A DNA stretch of 64,000 nucleotides from Bacteroidota bacterium (GCA_947452905.1 CANGEP010000010.1:1-64000), one strand, 5' to 3'. Shown: positions 35,655 through 44,730, counted from the stretch's first letter. A program made the numbers and translations. The notes: generated by a model from the letters alone, not told the origin.

Positions 35655-36386
35655 TTAAAAACTCATCATCTCTTTAAACTTAACCGTTTGACGGCGACTA
35701 ATTTCAATTTTTTCGCCTCCTTTTAATTCCACTAACAACCCCCCATTAAAATAAGGTTCTATTTTTTCGATCCAGTGTAAGTTAATGACATGCTTTCGAT
35801 TGGCTCTAAAAAATACACGTTCATCCAAACGATCTTCCAATGCATTTAAGGATTTTAATATGAGTGGCTTGTGGCCCGCAAAATATACTTTGGCATAATT
35901 ACCTACGCTTTCAAAGAGTCTGATTTCAGCCAATTTTACAAACCAACATTTTTCACCATCTTTTACAAATACTTGATCTGCTTCTGTTAAAGGACCTCGA
36001 CTAGTGCCTAATAAACTAGCTTGTTCCAATTGAATTTCGGTTTGTAGTTTTTGAATCGCATCAGCCAATCTTTTTGGATCGATAGGTTTTAATAAATAAT
36101 CGAGCGCATTAACTTCAAAAGCTTTTAAAGCAAACTCATCATAGGCTGTAGTAAAAATAACACGAGGTGCTTTTTCTAGTTCTGCTAGTAAATCAAAACC
36201 TGTTTTACCCGGCATTTGAATGTCTAAAAATATTAAATCAGGTCTGGCTAAATCTACTTTTTCAATTCCCTCATCTACCCCGCTAGCTTCGTCTATAATT
36301 TGTATTTCAGGATGTAGTTCTAGTAATTTTTTTAACTCATTTCGAGCTAGTCTTTCATCGTCTATAATAATGGCTTTGATGGGCAT
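35655..36386 (-). CDS. LytTR-family response regulator
   Basis: A 243-residue transcriptional regulator. The receiver domain (about 1-120) has the acidic pair D9-D10, the phosphoacceptor D55 in LIFLDIQMPG and conserved K100 in DYLLKPID. The C-terminal LytTR DNA-binding domain (about 140-240) contains the ending IEISRRQTVKFKEM typical of the family. It lies 5 nt downstream of a LytS-type kinase gene, so the two form one operon and one signalling pair. Target genes are not evident; GGGPS is convergent. Confidence 0.95.
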   Translation of the reverse strand: MPIKAIIIDDERLARNELKKLLELHPEIQIIDEASGVDEGIEKVDLARPDLIFLDIQMPGKTGFDLLAELEKAPRVIFTTAYDEFALKAFEVNALDYLLKPIDPKRLADAIQKLQTEIQLEQASLLGTSRGPLTEADQVFVKDGEKCWFVKLAEIRLFESVGNYAKVYFAGHKPLILKSLNALEDRLDERVFFRANRKHVINLHWIEKIEPYFNGGLLVELKGGEKIEISRRQTVKFKEMMSF

Positions 36387-36391
36387 GGCTT

Positions 36392-37432
36392 TTATTTCTT
36401 AATGGGTATAACTAATTTGGCTGTCACTTGATTTGGTTGGCATTGATAAATTTCAAAAAGAGCGTTACCTCGGTATAAAATATTTAATCTTTCTCGGGTA
36501 CTTTGTAAACCAAACCCATCTGATTCTGTTTCTAACAAAACTCCATTGTTTTGCACTTTTAAAATATGTTTATCTGCTTCAAATGTGGAGATAATTTTTA
36601 TAAAGCAATCGCCAGGTTGCTTACCCAGTCCGTGTTTTATAGCATTTTCTACCAAAGTTTGCAACATCATTGGAGGGATAGGATTTGCCAATGTTTCTTG
36701 ATCAATTTTGAATTCAACTTTTAATCTATCTGCAAATCTTATATACTCTAAGGCTAAATAATCTTTTACAATTGATAGTTCTTTTTCTAGTGTAGTTACT
36801 TCCACTTTATCCACTTGTATACTACTTCTTAAAATGTTACTAAGCTCCGTAATGGCTTGTCTTGCTCGTGTAGGATCTTCATCTACTAAGGCTCGTATAC
36901 TATTAAGGGCATTAAAAATAAAATGCGGATTGATTTGAGATTTAATTGTTTTTAATTCTAACTCTTTAATGATGGTCTCCAACTTTACTTTATTGATGGC
37001 TTCCAAATTGGCAAACTCTATATAATGCCATAAAATATAGATGGACATCCAAACTAAAAAAAGTGGCGTATCAAAAACAACACTAAATACAAAACGTCGA
37101 CCAATAGGAAACTTTCTACCAGGCTCATATAGTTTTAACAAATCCGCCAAATAACTGGTAGCAAAACTATATAAAGCCGAAAAAATAAATAATATCAACA
37201 CCATCTTCCACCATTGATTAGCTACAATGGGTGGTCTTAATTTAAACCTATGTAAGGTTTGTCTTAATAAATGGGTAATCAAAATCCCCAAAGTAAGATT
37301 CAAGAGCAATCTTGGATAAAAAATAGGATTGAGTTGCTTGTCTAAAATGGAAGCAAAAAACAAAATAGTTAAGCCATAGCTTAGCCACCCAGCGATTTGC
37401 GAAACCCAATATAAACTCAGCTTTTTTTGCAT
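36392..37432 (-). CDS. LytS-type sensor histidine kinase
   Basis: A 346-residue membrane kinase with four predicted helices (about 12-32, 42-60, 76-98 and 115-137), no extracytoplasmic sensor domain, a coiled-coil linker (about 140-165) and a His_kinase domain with H170 in SQINPHFIFNALN. The ATPase part has the N-box MLQTLVENAIKHG. The family phosphorylates LytTR response regulators, and the cognate gene is immediately downstream. The short loops suggest it senses a membrane-related or intramembrane signal. The stimulus is unknown. Confidence 0.93.
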   Translation of the reverse strand: MQKKLSLYWVSQIAGWLSYGLTILFFASILDKQLNPIFYPRLLLNLTLGILITHLLRQTLHRFKLRPPIVANQWWKMVLILFIFSALYSFATSYLADLLKLYEPGRKFPIGRRFVFSVVFDTPLFLVWMSIYILWHYIEFANLEAINKVKLETIIKELELKTIKSQINPHFIFNALNSIRALVDEDPTRARQAITELSNILRSSIQVDKVEVTTLEKELSIVKDYLALEYIRFADRLKVEFKIDQETLANPIPPMMLQTLVENAIKHGLGKQPGDCFIKIISTFEADKHILKVQNNGVLLETESDGFGLQSTRERLNILYRGNALFEIYQCQPNQVTAKLVIPIKK

Positions 37433-37581
37433 AACTCAAATTTACTCATTAATTGAGGCTTTTGGGGTGGTTTTTGGGATTAATGGTCAATTAAGGGTAT
37501 AAGAGGAAATACCCTAATTGGCGCTAAACTTTTGCTCTATATTTACGTTATTAACTTACATTTACATTACAATTATCACGC

Positions 37582-39510
37582 ATGCATTTTGAGGCTGGCC
37601 CCATATTAAAAACCATCAATTCCCCAGAGGACCTAAAAAAAGTTTCTCGTGAAAAATTGCACCAGGTTTGCGACGAACTGCGTCAATACATTATTGATGT
37701 GGTGAGTGTGCAAGGTGGGCACTTCGCTTCTAGCTTAGGTGTGGTGGAATTAAGTGTGGCTTTACATTATGTTTACAATACCCCTTACGATCAACTAGTC
37801 TGGGATGTGGGTCATCAAGCCTATGGTCATAAAATATTAACTGGTCGTCGTGAAGAATTTGTAAGCAACCGAAAATATAAGGGCATGAGTGGATTTCCTA
37901 AAAGATCGGAAAGCCCTTATGATACTTTTGGAGTTGGCCACTCCTCCACCTCTATTTCTGCAGCCTTAGGTATGTCAATGGCAGCTAAGTATAAAGGAGA
38001 GGACCGAAAATCAGTGGCAATCATTGGTGATGGATCGATGACAGCTGGTATGGCTTTTGAAGCAATGAATCATGCGGGTGTAGCAGATAGTGACATGCTT
38101 ATTATTTTGAATGATAATTGTATGAGCATCGACCCCAATGTAGGTGCTCTAAAAGAATATTTAACAGATATTAGTATTTCACCTACCTATAATAAATTTA
38201 GAGATGAACTTTGGAATGTGATGGGCAAATTGCCAATTGGAAAATCTTTTACTAGAGAAATGGCTTCTAAAGTGGAGGCAGGTTTAAAAGGGGTGGTTTC
38301 TAAGAGTAGTAATTTATTCGAAGCCTTACAACTTCGCTATTTTGGGCCTATTGATGGTCATAATATTACAAAGTTGGTTGACACTTTAAAAGACTTAAGA
38401 GAAATACCTGGACCCAAAATATTACATATACTTACCGTTAAAGGAAAAGGATATGAACTAGCCGAAAAGGATCAAACCAAATGGCATGCACCAGGCTTAT
38501 TTGATAAATTAACTGGGGAGATTATTAAGAAAAAAATCGAAGCCCCGCAGCCTCCTAAGTACCAAGATGTATTTGGCAAAAGCTTAGTTAGTTTAGCTGA
38601 ATCCAATAAAAATATTATGGGTATTACTCCTGCAATGCCCAGCGGTTCCTCTTTAAAATTCATGATGGAAGCAATGCCTGATCGTGCCTTTGATGTAGGT
38701 ATTTGTGAACAACATGCAGTCACCTTAAGTGCTGGTTTAGCCACACAAGGCATGAAAGTGTTTTGTAATATTTATAGCTCCTTTATGCAACGTGCCTATG
38801 ATCAAGTGATACATGATGTTGCTTTACAAAAATTGCCAGTTGTTTTTTGTTTAGACCGTGCTGGTTTAGTAGGAGAAGATGGTCCTACTCATCATGGTTG
38901 TTATGATATTTCTTTTTTTAGATGTATACCCAATATGATTATTGCTGCTCCCATGAATGAACAGGAGTTGCGCAATCTCATGTATACAGCTCAATTAGAA
39001 TCTACCAAATTGCCTTTTGTGATTCGTTATCCAAGAGGGGAAGGTGTGATGGTGGATTGGGAAAAACCTTTCGAAGAACTAACTATTGGAAAAGGTCGTA
39101 AATTAAAAGATGGTAAAGAGGTTGCCATACTCAGTTTAGGACATCCTGGAAACTTTGCACAAACAGCTATTCGCAATTTAAGAACAGAAGGTATTGATGC
39201 TGCGCATTATGATATTCGTTTTGTAAAACCATTAGACGAAGCTTTATTACATGAAGTATTTACTAACTATTCAAAAATAGTAACTGTAGAAGACGCCACT
39301 GTGGTTGGAGGAATGGGCTCTGCCATTTTAGAGTTCATGAATACACATGGCTATCAAAGTCAAATTACTATCTTAGGTATACCAGATACTATTGTAGAAC
39401 ACGGTAGCTTAAAAGAATTGCATGCCGAATGTCACTATGATGCGTTGGCTATTTCAGATGCCGTAAAAGCCTTGCTAGCAAAGGATATTACAAGTGCTGT
39501 ATTAGTTTAA
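37582..39510 (+). CDS. dxs: 1-deoxy-D-xylulose-5-phosphate synthase
   Basis: TPP enzyme that condenses pyruvate and glyceraldehyde 3-phosphate, the first step of the MEP isoprenoid pathway. The 642-residue length is standard. Visible motifs include VWDVGHQAYGHKI, the TPP-binding GDGSMTAGMAFEAMNH, LNDNCMSIDPNVG, and the C-terminal transketolase half with VGICEQHAVTLSAG and DRAGLVGEDGPTHHG. It overlaps the convergent scpA gene by 9 nt at the 3' ends. The 149-bp gap to the divergent kinase gene has no clear promoter element that I would commit to. Confidence 0.98.
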   Translation: MHFEAGPILKTINSPEDLKKVSREKLHQVCDELRQYIIDVVSVQGGHFASSLGVVELSVALHYVYNTPYDQLVWDVGHQAYGHKILTGRREEFVSNRKYKGMSGFPKRSESPYDTFGVGHSSTSISAALGMSMAAKYKGEDRKSVAIIGDGSMTAGMAFEAMNHAGVADSDMLIILNDNCMSIDPNVGALKEYLTDISISPTYNKFRDELWNVMGKLPIGKSFTREMASKVEAGLKGVVSKSSNLFEALQLRYFGPIDGHNITKLVDTLKDLREIPGPKILHILTVKGKGYELAEKDQTKWHAPGLFDKLTGEIIKKKIEAPQPPKYQDVFGKSLVSLAESNKNIMGITPAMPSGSSLKFMMEAMPDRAFDVGICEQHAVTLSAGLATQGMKVFCNIYSSFMQRAYDQVIHDVALQKLPVVFCLDRAGLVGEDGPTHHGCYDISFFRCIPNMIIAAPMNEQELRNLMYTAQLESTKLPFVIRYPRGEGVMVDWEKPFEELTIGKGRKLKDGKEVAILSLGHPGNFAQTAIRNLRTEGIDAAHYDIRFVKPLDEALLHEVFTNYSKIVTVEDATVVGGMGSAILEFMNTHGYQSQITILGIPDTIVEHGSLKELHAECHYDALAISDAVKALLAKDITSAVLV

Positions 39511-40374
39511 ACTAGGATCAAAATCGCCTTCTCCATCTAAAGGCGCATCTTTAAAGCTTTCTAAATCCGCTTTTGTTTCATACGAATCGAAGGTGTCAAT
39601 ATGACCTGGTTCTAAATCCTCTTCTCTGTTTTCATTCCATTCAACGATGAAATTATTTTTACCTTCTCCTACTAATAATTTCATGTATTTCTGTTGTGAT
39701 AATTCTAATATCGATAAGAATAAAAACAAAGCGTGAACACGGTCTTCACAGATATCAAAAACTTTTTCGAAAGAGACGGTTTTTTCGCCTTGTACTAAAT
39801 TTAATAAATACTCTCTACTACCCTCCATCGTATAGTTATATCTTACTACCGTATGTACAGGTTTGTTTTGACGATCTTGTAATCGAGTCATTACTTTTTC
39901 AAAAGCTTTCATCAATTTGAATAAAGTAACCGTATGTAATTCAGTACCTTCTGCTGCCTCTTCTCCTACTAAAGACATTTCGTGGTTGATATTTCCACGC
40001 TTCATCATAAGCATTCTTAGGGATTCCAAATCGGCCATTTGCACTGCCGCTTCTTTATATTTCTTGTACTCTAAAATTTTATCAATTAACTCTTGTCTAG
40101 GATCAATTTCATTTCCAAGAGCATCCATTTCCTTGCGAGGTAATAATAATTTTGCTTTAATACGCATAAGCGTAGAAACGAATAAAATAAACTCACTACT
40201 TAACTCGATATTTAACTTATCCTGGGTATGAATAAAATCCAAGAAGTCTTGAATGATTTTAGTGATTGGAATATTATAAATATCCATCTCATCTCTCTCA
40301 ATAAAGAATAACAATAAGTCAAAAGGACCCTCAAACTGGTCAACCTTAATCGAATAATTAGTGTGCATACTCAT
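39502..40374 (-). CDS. scpA: Segregation and condensation protein A
   Basis: Kleisin subunit of the bacterial SMC condensin, needed for chromosome compaction and segregation. The protein of about 290 residues has the N-terminal kleisin helix with FEGPFDLLLFFIERDEMDIYNI (quoted core FEGPFDLLLF), a central coiled helical region and a C-terminal winged helix (about 205-265), followed by an acidic tail. The start MSMHTNYS was chosen as the family start; a second Met two codons later is equally possible, and a longer hydrophobic extension is not conserved. scpB is not in the window. It is divergent from the EamA gene. Confidence 0.93.
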   Translation of the reverse strand: MSMHTNYSIKVDQFEGPFDLLLFFIERDEMDIYNIPITKIIQDFLDFIHTQDKLNIELSSEFILFVSTLMRIKAKLLLPRKEMDALGNEIDPRQELIDKILEYKKYKEAAVQMADLESLRMLMMKRGNINHEMSLVGEEAAEGTELHTVTLFKLMKAFEKVMTRLQDRQNKPVHTVVRYNYTMEGSREYLLNLVQGEKTVSFEKVFDICEDRVHALFLFLSILELSQQKYMKLLVGEGKNNFIVEWNENREEDLEPGHIDTFDSYETKADLESFKDAPLDGEGDFDPSLN

Positions 40375-40476
40375 AGTGTACAAAGAAAAGCAAACAGCTG
40401 CAAAAATTGGCAGAAACATTCAATATTTATCCACTTTTTGAGCAATCTTGAGCATCTTTGTGAAAAATTCAAATAG

Positions 40477-41364
40477 ATGCAACAGAACTGGACCAATTGG
40501 CTTGTTTTTGTACTCCTTTCTATTGTTTGGGGTAGCTCTTTTATACTCATGAAAGAGGGTATGCAAGTGTTTAGTCCCTACCAAGTTGCCTCATTAAGAA
40601 TGTTCTTTGCGGGCCTTGTTTTAGCCCCCTTTGCCTTTAAAGCTTGGGCTAAAATACCATCTCATAAAATGGGTTTGGTGATTGTTTCTGGGGTGGTAGG
40701 AAATTTTATTCCTGCTTATTTATTTTGTGTAGCAGAAACACAAATTGATAGCTCTTTAGCTGGCATACTCAATTCGCTCACTCCCCTTTTTACGATAATT
40801 GTGGGTCTAATGTTTTTTAATACTTCTACCAACCTTATCAAAATTACAGGTATCATCATTGGATTTATTGGACTTAGCTTTTTAATGGTAAGTGGCAAAG
40901 AAGTGAGCTTGCATAATTTGTCTTATGCTTCTTTGGTATTAATAGCTACTTTATTATATGGTATAAACGTGAATATGGTAGGAAGACATTTGCAAAATAT
41001 AGGCTCTTTAAATATTGCTTCCATTGCCTTTACTTTTTTAATTATACCTAGTGCACTAGTATTATGCTTTACAGATTTTTTTAATTACTCTTTTACACAA
41101 TCCACTGTTCAACATTCTTTATTAGCAAGTGCTGTACTAGGTATTGTAGGCACTTCAATTGCCACCATCTTATTTTATTTTTTAGTAAAAAGAGCGGGGG
41201 TTTTATTTGGCTCTCTAGTAACCTATGGCATACCGATTGTAGCAGTAGGATGGGGTGTCGCCTATGGTGAATCACTTAGCCTACAACAAGTAGGTTGCTT
41301 AGCCATCATTTTATTGGGTGTAACAATTGTAAACAGAGGGAACCGAAAAATTAAACAGTCATAA
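40477..41364 (+). CDS. EamA/DMT superfamily transporter
   Basis: A 295-residue inner-membrane protein with ten helices arranged as two EamA repeats, the first starting LLSIVWGSSFILMKEG and the second around LIATLLYGINVNMVG. The family exports or imports small metabolites such as amino acids, purines or sugars by drug/metabolite-transporter mechanism. Substrate is unknown. A weak -7 box CATCTTTG is at 40453-40460. It overlaps the convergent frr gene by 14 nt at the 3' ends. Confidence 0.9.
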   Translation: MQQNWTNWLVFVLLSIVWGSSFILMKEGMQVFSPYQVASLRMFFAGLVLAPFAFKAWAKIPSHKMGLVIVSGVVGNFIPAYLFCVAETQIDSSLAGILNSLTPLFTIIVGLMFFNTSTNLIKITGIIIGFIGLSFLMVSGKEVSLHNLSYASLVLIATLLYGINVNMVGRHLQNIGSLNIASIAFTFLIIPSALVLCFTDFFNYSFTQSTVQHSLLASAVLGIVGTSIATILFYFLVKRAGVLFGSLVTYGIPIVAVGWGVAYGESLSLQQVGCLAIILLGVTIVNRGNRKIKQS

Positions 41365-41914
41365 TCTCTTTCTCCTTAGCTTCTAGATGCTTTTCAACTT
41401 GTGCAATATATTTATCAGTTAATGCCTGAATAGTATCTTCAGCTCCTTTGCAAATATCTTCGCTGGTACCGTCTTTTTGTAGTTTTTTAACTTGCTCAAT
41501 ATGATCTCTTCTAATATTACGAATGGCCACTTTACTTTGTTCTCCCTCGCCACTTGCCTTTTTAAATAACTCTTTACGACGCTCTTCTGTTAATGGTGGC
41601 GTAAACAATCTAATATTAATACCATCATTTTGTGGTGTAATACCAATGTTAGCCGCCATAATAGATCTTTCAATTAAGGCTAACATATTCTTTTCCCAAG
41701 GTTGTATACTTATAGTTCTGGAATCTAACACTTGTACATTCGCTACCTGCGATATAGGTGTGGGTGCTCCATAATAATCCACATTAATGCCCTCTAAAAT
41801 GGAAGGACTTGCCTTACCTGCTCTAATCTTTGAAATTTCGATTTCTAAGTGATTGATGGCCTTTTTCATGCCACTCTCTGCATCGGTCGTAATTTTGTTT
41901 AAATCAGCTGACAT
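41351..41914 (-). CDS. frr: Ribosome recycling factor
   Basis: Splits the post-termination ribosome together with EF-G. The 187-residue length is normal, with the long three-helix bundle and the family segments RAGKASPSILEGI and LTEERRKELFKKA. The ATG was taken as start, since a TTG two codons upstream is weaker and MSADLNK matches family starts. An exact -7 box TAGATTTG lies at 41934-41941, 19 nt upstream. Divergent transketolase N-subunit gene starts 93 bp away. pyrH, the usual neighbour, is not here. Confidence 0.97.
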   Translation of the reverse strand: MSADLNKITTDAESGMKKAINHLEIEISKIRAGKASPSILEGINVDYYGAPTPISQVANVQVLDSRTISIQPWEKNMLALIERSIMAANIGITPQNDGINIRLFTPPLTEERRKELFKKASGEGEQSKVAIRNIRRDHIEQVKKLQKDGTSEDICKGAEDTIQALTDKYIAQVEKHLEAKEKEIMTV

Positions 41915-41979
41915 AATCAATAATTTGAGAGCACAAATCTACACAAATCATCGTATTCTACATAAGTCTTTTTTTTAGT

Positions 41980-41987
41980 TATCTTTG
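41980..41987 (+). promoter_or_regulatory. Transketolase N-subunit promoter -7 box (TATCTTTG)
   Basis: An exact TAnnTTTG match lies 20 nt before the ATG. The intergenic space also carries the frr -7 box on the other strand (41934-41941), so the divergent promoters are about 40 bp apart. Confidence 0.6.
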
Positions 41988-42007
41988 CCCCTATAGATAC
42001 CCAAATT

Positions 42008-42847
42008 ATGGCAACAACAGAATTAAGCAAAATTGCTTCACAAGTAAGAAGAGACATTGTTAGAATGGTACATGCACAACAAAGTGGGCACCCAGGTGGG
42101 TCTTTGGGTTGCACCGATTTTTTAACAGCACTTTACTTTAAAGTATTAAAAAAAGATACCCATTTTAAAATGGATGGCAAGGAGGAAGATATTTTCTTTT
42201 TATCCAACGGACATATCTCACCCGTTTTTTATTCTGTGTTAGCTAGATCAGGTTATTTTGATGTAAAAGAATTAGCAAGTTTTAGAAAAATAAATTCTCG
42301 CTTACAAGGTCATCCAACAACACACGAAGGTTTACCAGGTATTAGAATCGCTAGTGGCTCTTTGGGTCAAGGCATGAGTGTTGCTATAGGAGCCGCACTT
42401 GCTAAAAAGTACAATGGAGACGATCGCACTATTTATTCTTTACATGGAGATGGTGAATTACAAGAAGGGCAAAACTGGGAAGCCATTATGTTTGCAGCCC
42501 ATAATAAAGTAGATAATTATATTGCTACCATTGATGTGAATGGTCAACAAATTGATGGCCCTTTAAGCAAGGTGTTAAATCTAGATAATTTAGAAGATAA
42601 ATTCAAAGCATTTCATTGGACTGTTTTACATATGGACGGTCATAATATGGACGAAATTGTAGCCACTTTAGAAAAAGCTAAATCATTAACAGGACAAGGT
42701 AAACCTATTGTCATTTTAATGAAAACCACCATGGGTAAAGGTGTCGACTTTATGGAGACAGGCCATGAATGGCATGGTATTGCTCCTAACGATGAGCAAT
42801 TAGCAAAAGCATTGGGCCAACTGGAAGAAACCCTAGGCGATTATTAA
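42008..42847 (+). CDS. Transketolase, N-terminal (TPP-binding) subunit
   Basis: First half of a split transketolase, 279 residues, carrying the pyrophosphate-binding half of the TPP site: HPGGSLGCTDF near the N-terminus, LSNGHISPVFYSVLA, and GDGELQEGQNWEA with the metal-binding residues. The C-terminal half (pyrimidine-binding and C-terminal domains) is needed for activity and is usually encoded next door, but the following DNA is a tandem-repeat island and then a minus-strand permease. The subunit must be supplied from elsewhere, or this locus is disrupted. The gene's ending ETLGDY looks complete, and its stop codon lies within the first repeat hairpin. Confidence 0.92.
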   Translation: MATTELSKIASQVRRDIVRMVHAQQSGHPGGSLGCTDFLTALYFKVLKKDTHFKMDGKEEDIFFLSNGHISPVFYSVLARSGYFDVKELASFRKINSRLQGHPTTHEGLPGIRIASGSLGQGMSVAIGAALAKKYNGDDRTIYSLHGDGELQEGQNWEAIMFAAHNKVDNYIATIDVNGQQIDGPLSKVLNLDNLEDKFKAFHWTVLHMDGHNMDEIVATLEKAKSLTGQGKPIVILMKTTMGKGVDFMETGHEWHGIAPNDEQLAKALGQLEETLGDY

Positions 42848-42888
42848 GTATATAGGGGCTAATAAAATATAGCCCCTATATACTTAAT
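42843..42888. repeat. 19-bp perfect hairpin at transketolase 3' end
   Basis: ATTAAGTATATAGGGGCTA (42843-42861) pairs perfectly with its complement at 42870-42888, with an 8-nt loop. It contains the transketolase stop codon at 42845-42847. It could act as a transcription terminator, and a weak AATCT/AGATT hairpin followed by a T run (42887-42904) lies directly after it. Confidence 0.85.
42846..42874. repeat. Left 29-nt terminal inverted repeat of the island
   Basis: These 29 nt match the reverse complement of 43165-43193 at 28 of 29 positions; the only difference is T at 42868 against C. The left copy begins within the transketolase stop region. Confidence 0.85.
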
Positions 42889-43164
42889 CTCTTTTAGATT
42901 TTTTTAGTAATCCCCATCGTCCAAAATTTTTTACAAAATTTAGAACGTCATTGTTAAAGGCTAATAAAATATATCCCCTATATACTTAATCTCTTTTAGA
43001 TTTTTTTTAGTAATCCCCATCGTCCAAAATTTTTTACAAAATTTAGAACGTCATTGTTAAAGGCTAATAAAATATAGCCCCTATATACTTAATCTCTTTT
43101 AGATTTTTTTTAGTAATCCCCATCGTCCAAAATTTTTTACAAAATTTAGAACGTCATTGTTAAA
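42857..43164. repeat. Three 102-103 bp tandem repeat units
   Basis: Units run 42857-42958 (102 bp), 42959-43061 (103) and 43062-43164 (103), all starting GGCTAATAAAATATA. They are almost identical: unit 1 has seven T residues where units 2 and 3 have eight, and unit 2 has ATATCCCC where the others have ATAGCCCC. Each unit contains the half-palindrome CCCCTATATACTTAAT, a weak hairpin followed by a T run, and the AT-rich ACAAAATTTAGAACGTCATTG. The unit length is not a multiple of three and no ORF crosses the array. Function is unknown; no spacers are present, so it is not CRISPR. Confidence 0.95.
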
Positions 43165-43193
43165 GGCTATGTTTTATTAGCCCCTATATACTT
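43165..43193. repeat. Right 29-nt terminal inverted repeat of the island
   Basis: Reverse complement of the left copy with one mismatch. It encodes, on the minus strand, the last five residues and stop codon of the permease gene (Lys-Val-Tyr-Arg-Gly-stop). Confidence 0.85.
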
Positions 43194-44385
43194 TAGCGGC
43201 GGCTCGTTTTGAAGGTATCCACCCTGCTAATAAAGAGATAAATATTACAAGCCCTATGATGGCCAAATAATCTGTTGCCTCGGGTTTAATGGGATAATAA
43301 TCTATCACAAAAGAGTTGCCTTCTAATTTAATCAGATGAAATTTATATTGCAAGGCAATAAAAATACTTGCCAATCCGCCGCCAATAAAAGCCCCCACTA
43401 TAGATATAATTGCAGATAAGCTTAGGAATATTTTTTGAATACCCCATTCGCTAGCACCCATAGCGCTTAACACTTGAATGTCTTTTTGTTTCTCGATGAT
43501 TAACATGGTTAATGTGCCCACTAAATTAAAAGAGGCCACTAACATAACTAAAGCAAGGATAGCAAAAATGATCCACTTTTCTAATTCCATAATATTATAC
43601 AAATCGGCATTCTGTTGATATTTGTTTTGAATTACATAGCCAGGACCTAGTATAGAATTTAAATTTGCTCGAATATTTTTTTCTTTTTTTGTATCAATCG
43701 ATAATTCTATGGCGGAAACCTGATTAGGTGATAAGTCGAATAGGTATTGGGCAAAAGCGGCGTTGGTAAACACATATTGTTCATCAAATTCCTGCTGTAC
43801 CGAAAAAGCGCCTGATTGTTTTGCAATAAGTGAATTCAATTGATCCACTTGTGTAATGGATTTGCCTGAACGGTTAACGGCATACAATTGTACACTATCG
43901 CCAATCATACTTTGAAACAATCCTAATTTTTGCTCTACCCCAATACCCATAATAAGTAAAGGATTGTTTACATCTCCTATAGCCGTTTCACCTCTTTTTA
44001 AATACTTTTTAATGTTGTTGATTTTACCATATGCATTTTCCACTCCTTTAACTAATGCTACCGTCTGAAACCCATCTTTAACAAGAAGTGCTCTGTTTTC
44101 AATTACTTTGCTTACTGCATTTACACCTTCCAATTTATGCACTTGTGCAAGCTGTTCATTTTGTATAGTAAAAAATTTGCCCTCTGTAGGTACAATTCTT
44201 ATGTCTGCATAAAAATCGGCATACAATCCTTTAACCACATCCGTAAAACCATTGGACACACTTAAAATAGTGATGAGGGCTGCAGTGCCAATGGCAATGG
44301 CAAAAATACTTACCCATGCAATAATTTGAATTGCTTGAAAAGCATACTTGCCTCTAAAGTATCGCCATGCAAATAAGAAATGCAC
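43177..44385 (-). CDS. FtsX/LolC-like ABC transporter permease
   Basis: A 402-residue inner-membrane permease with an N-terminal helix (about 18-40), a large periplasmic MacB-like domain (about 45-265) and three C-terminal helices (about 270-295, 315-345 and 370-390). This layout fits LolC/LolE-type lipoprotein releasing permeases. The start is GTG directly after the rbfA stop (TAA-GTG), which indicates coupled translation. The usual C-terminal ending of this family, after PSKRAA, continues with several conserved residues; here it ends AKVYRG, coded within the repeat island, so the tail may be replaced. No LolD-type ATPase gene is adjacent. Confidence 0.87.
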   Translation of the reverse strand: MHFLFAWRYFRGKYAFQAIQIIAWVSIFAIAIGTAALITILSVSNGFTDVVKGLYADFYADIRIVPTEGKFFTIQNEQLAQVHKLEGVNAVSKVIENRALLVKDGFQTVALVKGVENAYGKINNIKKYLKRGETAIGDVNNPLLIMGIGVEQKLGLFQSMIGDSVQLYAVNRSGKSITQVDQLNSLIAKQSGAFSVQQEFDEQYVFTNAAFAQYLFDLSPNQVSAIELSIDTKKEKNIRANLNSILGPGYVIQNKYQQNADLYNIMELEKWIIFAILALVMLVASFNLVGTLTMLIIEKQKDIQVLSAMGASEWGIQKIFLSLSAIISIVGAFIGGGLASIFIALQYKFHLIKLEGNSFVIDYYPIKPEATDYLAIIGLVIFISLLAGWIPSKRAAAKVYRG

Positions 44386-44730
44386 TTATAAGGTTTTAAA
44401 TATCTCTTCCATTTTAAACACATAATCAAGTGTGTCGTCTAAATAGAAATGTAAAACGGGAATACGTCTTAACTGATGCTTCATGGCTTCGCCTAAAAGC
44501 TTTTTAATCTCCCAAGCCTGGGCTTCAATTTTTTTGAAACATGCTGCTTGATCCTTCACCTGAAAAAGGCTAATATAAATTCTTGCTTCTAATAAATCGG
44601 GGGTTATTTTCACCGATGAAATAGATACCATGCCGCCATCTATAATATTGAGACCTAATTTTAAAAATATCTCATTCATAGTGGATTGTATAGCCCCGCC
44701 TACCTGTTTCTGTCTTTTACCTTCTTCCAT
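44386..44730 (-). CDS. rbfA: Ribosome-binding factor A
   Basis: Assembly factor that binds the free 30S subunit during 16S rRNA 5'-end maturation and cold adaptation. The 114-residue protein has the KH-like fold, with KRQKQVGGAIQSTMNEIF and the strand ISSVKITPDLLEARIYIS, and ends with LHFYLDDTLDYVFKMEEIF. The ATG was preferred over a TTG three codons upstream. It leads the two-gene operon with the permease, whose GTG start touches its stop codon. It is divergent from the ABC exporter. Confidence 0.93.
   Translation of the reverse strand: MEEGKRQKQVGGAIQSTMNEIFLKLGLNIIDGGMVSISSVKITPDLLEARIYISLFQVKDQAACFKKIEAQAWEIKKLLGEAMKHQLRRIPVLHFYLDDTLDYVFKMEEIFKTL

Noticed and set aside
42857..43164. CRISPR array
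   Set aside because: The units are contiguous tandem copies of 102-103 bp with no distinct spacers, and no cas gene is nearby.
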